Shown in pieces: positions 17,799 to 24,514 of a DNA stretch of 64,000 nt. The notes under the pieces were generated by a model. That model saw only the letters and a list, made by a program, of their open reading frames with translations, was not told the origin of the DNA and searched no databases. Position 1 is the first letter of the stretch, and every line of letters starts with the position of its first letter. The stretch is from Roseiterribacter gracilis. GTDB taxonomy: Bacteria; Pseudomonadota; Alphaproteobacteria; BOG-932; Roseiterribacteraceae. The translations under genes were made by a program, and so were the position numbers. Location of the stretch: positions 2,170,001 to 2,234,000 of the forward strand of contig BOPV01000001.1 of NCBI GenBank assembly GCA_018332375.1. Reading direction: 5' to 3'.

Positions 17799-18473
17799 AT
17801 GCCGCCTGCCGTGCGCAAGGTCGACATGATTTACGACACACTGCGGGAGCTCCTTCGGGATGCTGCATTCCCGCCGGCGGAGCCGTTATCGAGCCGCGAT
17901 CTCGCCGACACCTACAGCGTCAGCCGCACGCCGATCCGTGACGCGTTCAAGCAGCTCGAGGCTGAGGGGTTGCTCACCTATATCCCCGAACAAGGCTATT
18001 TCCCGCGCGTCGCCGACGACGTCACCTTGACCCGCGCTTACGCCGAGCGCGCCGAGATCATTGCGCGCGCACGCCGGCCGGGCGCCAACGGGCGTGCGGT
18101 GCGCCGGTCGAGCGATGCGCGGTCGACCACATTCCGCGAGTTGTCGCGGCGCGCCGCCGTCATTGCCGAAGACACACCGGCGCGCTTGATCGAAACCATT
18201 CTGCTCGACGTCGCCGCCCATGCCGGCGATCCGAAATGCCTCGCCGACGCCCGTGACAATGTTGCGACCTTGGCGCCGATGCGGCTCGCCGAACAGATTT
18301 TACCCGACCATGTCGACGACGCCGCGCGCATCGTGCGTCTGTATCGCGCCGGCAAATATGACGAGCTGCTGCGCGCGTTTCGCGACTACAGCCAGAAACG
18401 CGTTGTCGCAATGCCATCGCTGTCCAGACAAATTCTGCGACCAAAAGTTAAGCCGCGCACGCGTCCGCGCTGA
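17799..18473 (+). CDS. GntR-like winged-helix regulator 1, paralogue of the 20593 gene
   Basis: A 224-residue protein with an N-terminal GntR winged helix (MIYDTLRELLRDAAFPPAEPLSSRDLADTYSVSRTPIRDAFKQLEAEGLL). Its C-terminal part is neither a typical FCD nor a UTRA domain. The C-terminal half is shared with the regulator at 20593: IARG/AHAGDP-like segment, LPDH, and YRAGKYDELLRAFRDY versus YRGQYDRFLRALEVY. The two genes bracket an ABC exporter and precede the lasso precursors. Start at ATG 17799; an in-frame ATG at 17727 is possible. Regulation of the exporter and the lasso genes is inferred. Confidence 0.75.
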   Translation: MPPAVRKVDMIYDTLRELLRDAAFPPAEPLSSRDLADTYSVSRTPIRDAFKQLEAEGLLTYIPEQGYFPRVADDVTLTRAYAERAEIIARARRPGANGRAVRRSSDARSTTFRELSRRAAVIAEDTPARLIETILLDVAAHAGDPKCLADARDNVATLAPMRLAEQILPDHVDDAARIVRLYRAGKYDELLRAFRDYSQKRVVAMPSLSRQILRPKVKPRTRPR

Positions 18474-18737
18474 CAGCGGCGCGCACACGCGCGTTGCATA
18501 TCTCTCAACTTGCCGAGTCAGGAGTTTTGACGGCGCGGAGCGCGCCGCCGGCGCCCTGTATACAATTTCGGATGTGCGAAAATTGCCCGTAAACATTGGG
18601 TTTCTCGCCGATCACAGAAAGCGACAATTCTTCTGAATCTTCATCAAAAAACCCGATCGGTACTTGCTTGCATTGGGTTGTAGGCCGGTGAACCGTCTCG
18701 TCCGCGCGATGTAATTCCGCCTCCGGAGCACGCTCGC

Positions 18738-20573
18738 ATGCGAGACAAGCCGAAGACCGCCTTCGCTACGGCCGCCACCTTGATCTGGCGTGAATCGGAT
18801 CTGTTCATCCGGGTACGCATGGGACTGGCACTGGCCTGTGCATTGGCAAGTGCGGCGCTGCTCGGCCTGTCGCCTTTACTCTTAAAACTGCTGGTCGATC
18901 GCTTCGCGACCGATCCTGCACAAGCCGCTGCGGCCTCAACCCTGTGGCTGCTCGCGGCCTATGTACTGAGTCAGGCGCTGAGCCGGAGCCTGGGCGAGCT
19001 GCGCTGGTTCAGCCACGGTGCCGCCGAACAGCGCCTGGTGCGCCACATCTCCACGCATTTGTTTGAGCATCTGCTTGCCCTGCCCTTGCGCATACAGCGC
19101 CAACGGCAAAGCGGGTCGATGGTGCAGATCCTGGCGAACGGCGTGATGGGCCTGCGAACCCTGCTCTCGCACTTGTCGCTAACCTTGGTCCCCGTGGTGA
19201 TCGAATTCACCACCATCGCGGTCGTGCTGATCCAGTTCGGACGTGCCGACTTCCTGCCGATCTTCGCGGTTTCGATGGTGCTGTATGTGCTCGCCTTCCG
19301 CGTCAGCGTGCGCGGCATTACGGGCCCGTCGCGCGCGGTCAGCAGTGCGCAGGTGGAATCGAGCGCCGTGCTGCAGGATCTGCTCAGCAACGGCGAGACC
19401 CTCAAAAGCTTCAACGCCGAGCCCTACGCGCAAGCGCGCTTCGGCAGCCGTCTGCAAAAGACCGAAAACGATTGGCGCATGTTCTATCGCAACCGCGCCC
19501 GTGGCGGCTTGCTGGTCGCGTCGGTGTTCATTCTGTCCCTGGCAACCACGGTGCTGTTCGCAGCCCGCCTGGTCGCCAACGGTGGCATGAGCGTCGGCGA
19601 TTTCGTGTTGGTGAGCGCCTATATGCTGCAAGTGGTCCGGCCGCTCGAAATGATCGGCTTTGCCATGCGCGACATCGGGCAAGCCTTGGCAAATCTGGAA
19701 TTGATGGCGGGACTTTTGAACCTGCCGCGCGAGGTCGATCACGCCGAAGACAAAGAAGAAGGTGGGCACTACGCCCATGCGATGCCGTTCGTGCGCAGCA
19801 TCGAGCGCAAGGCCGGCGAGTTGGTGTTCGACGATGTGACCTTCCGCTACGAGGCCGAGCGCGAGCCGGCCTTGCGCAATCTGTCCTTCACGGTGCGTGC
19901 AGGCGGGACGGTGGGCATTGTCGGCACGACGGGGTCGGGCAAGTCGTCGATCACGCGGCTGTTGCTGCGTCTCTACGATCCCGATCAAGGACGCATCCTG
20001 CTGGACGATGTGGATCTGCGGGCGCTTCCCCTCAAGCGCCTCCGCGACCGGATCGCGATCGTTCCGCAGGATGCGGGCCTTTTCAACGAGACGATCGGAA
20101 AGAACATCTTGCTACGTCAAGGCAACTCGGATTTCGGCGCGCTGGAACATGCCGCCAAGTTGGCGCGCATTCACGATCTGATCGGCACCTTGCCCGAGGG
20201 CTTCGACACGGTGATCGGCGAGCGTGGCGTAAAACTGTCGGGCGGCGAACGCCAACGCGTTGCGATCGCCAGAGCGGCCTTGAAACATCCGTCGCTGTTC
20301 GTCTTCGACGAAGCGACCTCGGCATTGGATGCGACCACCGAACGCGAAGTTCTCAACCAGCTTCGTACGGTCGCAATGGGCACCACCAGCCTGATCATCG
20401 CGCATCGTTTAAGCGCGGTGACAGAGGCCGATCAAATTCTGGTGTTGGAGAACGGGAGCGTCGTCGAGCGTGGCACGCATACGAGCTTGCTGCGCGACAA
20501 TGGTCGTTACGCAGAACTGTGGGAAGCACAGCAGAAATCACCGCGCGGCAGTGGGGGGCCGGTCGCCGCATGA
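18738..20573 (+). CDS. ABC exporter, fused membrane and ATPase domains
   Basis: A 611-residue half-transporter. The N-terminal six-helix ABC exporter domain (about residues 25-320) is followed by an ATPase domain with Walker A GTTGSGKSS near residue 396, signature LSGGERQRVAIARA near 500, Walker B LFVFDEATSALD and the H-loop IIAHRLS. The intracellular loop LLSNGETLKSFNAEPYA recalls the Atm1/HMT1 group, while the architecture also fits peptide exporters such as McjD. A GGAG site precedes the ATG. It sits between two paralogous regulators and just upstream of the lasso precursors, so a role in exporting the lasso peptides is an inference worth testing. Confidence 0.85.
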   Translation: MRDKPKTAFATAATLIWRESDLFIRVRMGLALACALASAALLGLSPLLLKLLVDRFATDPAQAAAASTLWLLAAYVLSQALSRSLGELRWFSHGAAEQRLVRHISTHLFEHLLALPLRIQRQRQSGSMVQILANGVMGLRTLLSHLSLTLVPVVIEFTTIAVVLIQFGRADFLPIFAVSMVLYVLAFRVSVRGITGPSRAVSSAQVESSAVLQDLLSNGETLKSFNAEPYAQARFGSRLQKTENDWRMFYRNRARGGLLVASVFILSLATTVLFAARLVANGGMSVGDFVLVSAYMLQVVRPLEMIGFAMRDIGQALANLELMAGLLNLPREVDHAEDKEEGGHYAHAMPFVRSIERKAGELVFDDVTFRYEAEREPALRNLSFTVRAGGTVGIVGTTGSGKSSITRLLLRLYDPDQGRILLDDVDLRALPLKRLRDRIAIVPQDAGLFNETIGKNILLRQGNSDFGALEHAAKLARIHDLIGTLPEGFDTVIGERGVKLSGGERQRVAIARAALKHPSLFVFDEATSALDATTEREVLNQLRTVAMGTTSLIIAHRLSAVTEADQILVLENGSVVERGTHTSLLRDNGRYAELWEAQQKSPRGSGGPVAA

Positions 20574-20592
20574 GCAAAGGATTGATCCGCAT

Positions 20593-21348
20593 ATGTCCAA
20601 GACCCCGAACTTCGCTGACCTCGGCGACTTCGACGTCATAACAAGCCGGCCGGCGAACGGCACCGAACTGCGCCTCGATCAGGTGGCGCCGACGAAACAT
20701 GAAACGACCTACCAGACACTGAAGCGCCTGATTGCGAATGGCGAGCTGCGCACCGAGCGTGACTTTCTGCTGCAACCATTAGCGGACCGGCTTGAGATCA
20801 GCCGCAACACGCTGACGCGCGCGCTCAATCGTTTGGTCACCGATGAGCTGGTGCGGCACAGCCCGCAAAAAGGCTATGCGCTGCTGATCCCAACCGTGGC
20901 GCAGATCGAACGTCGCTATACGACTGCGTACGAACAGATCTGCAGCGCGGTCATCCTGGGCCAAGGCGAAAAACGGCAACGGCAATACGGGCTCGATCGC
21001 GAAGAGAAACTCGCGCTGGCCGAGCTGCTGCCCGAAATGGCGCCGCCGCACGCGGTCGCGGCCGAGATCGAAGATTTATTGCGCGCCGCGATTGCCCGCG
21101 GTGCAGACCCCGCACATCGCGAAACCTTCGATGCAGAGCTGACCAGGCTGATGCTGGCGCGTCGCGTCGAGCATCTGGTCGTACCCGATCATCGCGAGGA
21201 AGTGGCGCAGTTGATGCGCAGCTTCTATCGCGGTCAGTACGACCGCTTCCTCCGTGCTCTCGAGGTTTACACGGCCAAACGTGTGCGCGCGGCGGCATCG
21301 ATTGCGTCGGAGATTCAGCGTTTGGCCCTCAGCGCGGGCGAAGCGTGA
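20593..21348 (+). CDS. GntR-like winged-helix regulator 2
   Basis: A 251-residue DNA-binding protein. After about 40 residues comes a GntR-type winged helix (TTYQTLKRLIANGELRTERDFLLQPLADRLEISRNTLTRALNRLVTDELVRHSPQKGYALL). The C-terminal helical domain is shared only with the regulator at 17799. ATG 20593 has AAAGGA upstream and lies 19 nt after the exporter stop, so both are probably one transcript. It is the last gene before the lasso precursors, which begin 276 bp downstream. It probably controls the exporter, the precursors or both. Confidence 0.75.
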   Translation: MSKTPNFADLGDFDVITSRPANGTELRLDQVAPTKHETTYQTLKRLIANGELRTERDFLLQPLADRLEISRNTLTRALNRLVTDELVRHSPQKGYALLIPTVAQIERRYTTAYEQICSAVILGQGEKRQRQYGLDREEKLALAELLPEMAPPHAVAAEIEDLLRAAIARGADPAHRETFDAELTRLMLARRVEHLVVPDHREEVAQLMRSFYRGQYDRFLRALEVYTAKRVRAAASIASEIQRLALSAGEA

Positions 21349-21624
21349 TGGGGTCGATCTTCGCTTCGCGCAGCGGCACGCACGGCATCGACGCGATCTC
21401 TACAGAGATTTCGCCCGACGGTAGTGAAGAGAATTGCGCGCAACTTCTCGCCGAACAGCGCGTGAAGAAAACGCCAATCTACAAAAGGTTTTTTGCACCA
21501 AGTCGCGCGCCGAATGCACGCCGTGCGAGTTAACGAAAAACATTTTGCTCATGCTTGCGAGCAAATTGGATCAACCGCACGGTCCCGTTGCCACGCTGGT
21601 GTGGCACTCCAAAGGAGAATTAAG
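21349..21624 (+). promoter_or_regulatory. Leader/promoter region of the lasso precursor operon
   Basis: The 276-bp gap before the first precursor gene must hold its promoter and 5' leader. A hairpin TTTGCTC...GAGCAAA (21544-21550 with 21559-21565) lies about 60 nt before the start codon. GC falls from here onward. I cannot name a -10/-35 pair with confidence, and no convincing gene is seen. Confidence 0.4.
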
Positions 21625-21726
21625 ATGGAACTCATCGAAATCGGCGTCGTCTCGGAAGATACGTTCGGCCTGCCGGTCAATTTCGAATCTGACATCGAAA
21701 ATCCGGTCAACGGCACGTTCGAGTAA
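21625..21726 (+). CDS. Lasso peptide precursor A1, 33 aa
   Basis: A very short gene with a strong ribosome-binding site (AAAGGAG, 7 nt before ATG). The predicted leader is MELIEIGVVSEDTF and the core GLPVNFESDIENPVNGTFE. Lasso marks: Thr at -2, core Gly1, and acidic residues that can close the ring (Asp9 for a 9-residue ring as in astexins; Glu7 would give a 7-residue ring as in xanthomonins). The leader fits LxxxGxxxxxT (L3, G7, T13) but starts too late to contain the usual YxxP. It shares E-[LV]-x-E-I-G-x-[VI]-S-x-x-T-F-G and the ending G-x-F-E with A2. Followed at once by A2, B and C. Confidence 0.8.
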   Translation: MELIEIGVVSEDTFGLPVNFESDIENPVNGTFE

Positions 21727-21739
21727 GCATCTCGTACGG

Positions 21740-21767
21740 CGGAGGCGCTGCATCTGCGGCGCCTCCG
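21740..21767 (+). promoter_or_regulatory. Intercistronic hairpin between A1 and A2
   Basis: A perfect 9-bp stem, CGGAGGCGC (21740-21748) with GCGCCTCCG (21759-21767), loop 10 nt, 13 nt after the A1 stop. No U-run follows, so it more likely stabilises or partially attenuates the transcript, giving more precursor than enzyme message, than terminates it. Confidence 0.55.
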
Positions 21768-21792
21768 TTCGATTCCGACCAAGGAAAACGCG

Positions 21793-21951
21793 ATGACCCT
21801 GCACGAACGATGCGCGCATCAAATTTCACTCGAACAAGATCGGCCAACAGCAGTCGAGGTTCACGAAATTGGCCGTATATCGGCACTTACGTTCGGCATT
21901 ATTGGCGGTAGTGGCGAGTCAGAGCGGCCTATCGATGGGATCTTTGAATAG
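21793..21951 (+). CDS. Lasso peptide precursor A2, 52 aa
   Basis: Second precursor, with AAGGA 7 nt before the ATG. The 34-residue leader ends VEVHEIGRISALTF; the predicted core is GIIGGSGESERPIDGIFE. Thr is at -2 and core Gly1 is followed by Glu8, predicting an 8-residue Gly1-Glu8 macrolactam with a 10-residue tail. The leader Gly and Thr are spaced GxxxxxT exactly as in A1, and the core C-terminus (P-I-D-G-I-F-E) matches A1 (P-V-N-G-T-F-E), while the ring sequences are unrelated. No YxxP motif. It ends 56 nt before the maturase start. Confidence 0.8.
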   Translation: MTLHERCAHQISLEQDRPTAVEVHEIGRISALTFGIIGGSGESERPIDGIFE

Positions 21952-22007
21952 CGCAAATTCGCCGCACGAAAGGGACGATAGGTCTCGCTCAGATGGAGGA
22001 GAACAAG

Positions 22008-22688
22008 ATGCTCGCGTTAGTCGACCATGCGTTCTTTTGCTACACTGATCGTCATTGTATTTTTCTCGACCTGTCGCGGGATCGGTACCTGAGTGTAGAT
22101 CGCCGCAGCGTCGAGAATTTTGCGACGCACCTCAAAGAGAAAACAGCTTTCGACGAGAATGACCAAGCGGTCGAGGCTGAACTTAAGCGCCGCGGATTGA
22201 TGGCGTCCGATCTCCAAAACGGGAAAGATTTTGCGCCCACCATCGCGATATCTGCGATTACGGAAGTCGCGACTGTTAGCGACACCGGTCCGGCCAAGCC
22301 TACTCTTTCACAGCTACGCATCTTCTTTATCAGCGCGATGCGATCCGAATACCTGCTGAGAAGGCTTCCTATTTCAGAAATTGTCACACGCGCCAAACGC
22401 GTACGCCGCGGCAATGATGTTGATCGCAGCGAGAGCTCTGCTGAACACGCAGCCGCATTGATGAGAGTGTTTAGGCGCTTGCGACCGCTGTTCCCCACCG
22501 ACAGCATTTGCCTCCGGGATTCCTTTATGGCGATCAACTTCTTGGCGGCGTTCGGTGTGCACCCAGAATGGGTATTTGGTGTTTCCGGAGATCCATTCGG
22601 CGCACACTGCTGGCTCCAGATCGGCAACGCCGTATTGACAGAAGAAGCGGCTGCGGTTCGTCGCTTCCGCCCAATCATGGTGATCTGA
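22008..22688 (+). CDS. Lasso peptide maturase B (RRE fused to transglutaminase-like protease)
   Basis: Removes the leader peptide. The 226-residue protein fuses a PqqD-like RiPP recognition element (about residues 1-70: CIFLDLSRDRYLSV...VEAELKRRGLM) to a transglutaminase-like cysteine protease. Cys168 (SICLRD) and His200 (GAHCWLQ) are 32 residues apart, the same spacing as the McjB catalytic pair; the third position (+12 from His) is Glu212, where McjB has Asp. The ATG at 22008 is chosen because the upstream in-frame ATG at 21993 is itself part of the ribosome-binding site (GGAGGAG at 21995-22001). The next gene starts after a 2-nt gap. Confidence 0.92.
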   Translation: MLALVDHAFFCYTDRHCIFLDLSRDRYLSVDRRSVENFATHLKEKTAFDENDQAVEAELKRRGLMASDLQNGKDFAPTIAISAITEVATVSDTGPAKPTLSQLRIFFISAMRSEYLLRRLPISEIVTRAKRVRRGNDVDRSESSAEHAAALMRVFRRLRPLFPTDSICLRDSFMAINFLAAFGVHPEWVFGVSGDPFGAHCWLQIGNAVLTEEAAAVRRFRPIMVI

Positions 22689-22690
22689 CG

Positions 22691-24514
22691 ATGAACGAAT
22701 TTCGCTACATTGCCATCATGCAAACCGTCGCCGGCCCACTTCCGCTCGACTACGGCGATGCAGTGAGTAGGTGCCGCACGGTGCTGCGGGGTTGGCAGTG
22801 GAACAGTGCTTCTGACGCTGTGACCATTGGCGAATTCGCCCGACCGAAGCGGCATTATCCGCACGCGCTGCCACGATGCACAGTTCTTGGACGGATTCTG
22901 GAACGCCCCGACGCTGCGGCGTCGGTAGCGCTATCGATGCACTCATCTGCAGCAGATGTTGCTCGAGCGGCGACAGAAGCATACTGGGGAAGATACACTG
23001 CATTTATCACGAACGACGATGCGTCCGTTTCCGTCTTGCGCGATCCGGGCGGAAGGCAGAGCTGTTACTTCATTACTTTGCGCCCAGGCTTGCACGTTGT
23101 TTTCTCGGACTTAGAAGACGCGATTGCGTGCGGCTTCGTTCAATTGAGTATCAATTGGAATCATGTTTTTGCCGCGCTGAACGTCGGAATTGTGCAGAGT
23201 CGAGAGACCGGGCTGGAGAATGTTTCTGAGATCTTCCCGGGCGAACTCTTCAAGTTTGCACAGAGAGCGCATATGCAATGCCGGGCGTGGGATCCGGCAA
23301 GCATCGCGAGTCACCCATTCAAGGATCACGCGACTGCCGTTACCGCGGTGCGCGAGACAATTCAGGGCTGTGTTGATCAGCTCCTCATTGAGAATCCAAC
23401 AACCGCATTGAGCCTATCTGGTGGGTTAGACTCCTCATCGATCGCTGCCGTGCTGCACAAGTCGCCTGAGCCGAAGCGCGTCGTTTGCGTAAATAGATTC
23501 TCGGACTTTGAGCAAGGCGACGAGCGCCCCTATGCACGAATGGTCGCGGAGAAGTTCGCTTTCGAACTGATCGAGGGACCACTTGCGATGGCTACGCTCG
23601 ACTTCCAGCAATTGCTCGCAAGTGGTCCACTCACTACGCGGCCCGACGGAGAAATTCTCGTCAACCATCGCATTCCTTTCTGGAATGACATCAGCCAGAA
23701 GCTCGGCACAACTACACTCTGGACGGGCTACGGTGGCGATCAGGCATTCTTCGCGTCGCGGTGGATGTATCCGGCCCAAGACTATTTGCGTACGAGGGGG
23801 CTACGCCCTGGGCTTTTCAAATGCATTGCCGACGTCGCAACGCTGTCGCGCAGTTCTTACGTTAGCGTAATTGCATCGATGTCCAAGGGACAGCAATCGC
23901 GAAAGATCTGGGACCTTTGGCGTCTTTCGAATCGCTTTCTCGGAGACATCCCGGAAACCAAAGTTGACGGATCGACCCTTGTTCCTTGGGCGGACGACTT
24001 CGAAAAACTCCCGCCCGGCAAAGCGATGCACGCGGCGATGTTGGGCATGTCGCTGCGACCACGAGCTAGCGACCACTTCGAAATGTTCGAAGCATTCGAC
24101 CCAATGTTGTTTCAACCTGTTGTCGAGGCGTTACTGCGAGTTCCTTCGTATTTCATGAGCAAAGGCGGCACGATTCGATCGTTTGAGCGCGCCGTCTTTG
24201 GCCCGGAACTTCCGAGCGCAATTGTGAATCGGTACACCAAGGGGCGCAGCTCACAAGATTATCGAGCGTCAATTCTCTCGGATAAGAATAATAAGTATCT
24301 CAAGATGCTACTCCTCGAGGGGAAACTTGCATCAGCCGGCCTCTTGAATCGCATAACGCTCGAAAATTTCTTCAAGCGCGGGGAGCATATGGCAACCGGC
24401 GATATTGGAAGCCTGAATTATCTCATGGTCATTGAAGCTTGGGTCGCTCGGATGGAGAATGCGAAACGCATGCCGCAGTCTGAGCATTTTCCAAGTGCCA
24501 TGCGTGTTGCTTAG
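22691..24514 (+). CDS. Lasso peptide macrolactam synthetase C (asparagine-synthetase-like)
   Basis: Activates the ring-closing Asp/Glu side chain as an AMP ester and forms the isopeptide bond to Gly1. It has 607 residues. The N-terminal part is a degenerate glutaminase fold with no N-terminal Cys (it starts Met-Asn-Glu), plus AYWGRYTAFI and RDPGGRQSCYF. The C-terminal synthetase domain has the pyrophosphate loop SLSGGLDSSS near residue 242 and the metal/ATP motif GYGGDQ near residue 346. The start is 2 nt after the B stop and has no strong ribosome site, suggesting translational coupling. The stop codon overlaps that of the convergent isopeptidase gene. Codon usage is AT-richer than the window average. 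Confidence 0.93.
   Translation: MNEFRYIAIMQTVAGPLPLDYGDAVSRCRTVLRGWQWNSASDAVTIGEFARPKRHYPHALPRCTVLGRILERPDAAASVALSMHSSAADVARAATEAYWGRYTAFITNDDASVSVLRDPGGRQSCYFITLRPGLHVVFSDLEDAIACGFVQLSINWNHVFAALNVGIVQSRETGLENVSEIFPGELFKFAQRAHMQCRAWDPASIASHPFKDHATAVTAVRETIQGCVDQLLIENPTTALSLSGGLDSSSIAAVLHKSPEPKRVVCVNRFSDFEQGDERPYARMVAEKFAFELIEGPLAMATLDFQQLLASGPLTTRPDGEILVNHRIPFWNDISQKLGTTTLWTGYGGDQAFFASRWMYPAQDYLRTRGLRPGLFKCIADVATLSRSSYVSVIASMSKGQQSRKIWDLWRLSNRFLGDIPETKVDGSTLVPWADDFEKLPPGKAMHAAMLGMSLRPRASDHFEMFEAFDPMLFQPVVEALLRVPSYFMSKGGTIRSFERAVFGPELPSAIVNRYTKGRSSQDYRASILSDKNNKYLKMLLLEGKLASAGLLNRITLENFFKRGEHMATGDIGSLNYLMVIEAWVARMENAKRMPQSEHFPSAMRVA

Noticed and set aside
18527..18566. TTGACG followed by TATACAAT upstream of the ABC exporter as a sigma-70 promoter
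   Set aside because: The spacing is about 26-28 nt, far from the usual 16-18, so the two motifs are unlikely to work together.
21345..21533. 62-codon frame overlapping the stop of the second GntR-like gene, considered as a third precursor
   Set aside because: No ribosome site beyond the overlap, no T-x-G junction with an acidic residue at 7-9, and no similarity to A1 or A2.
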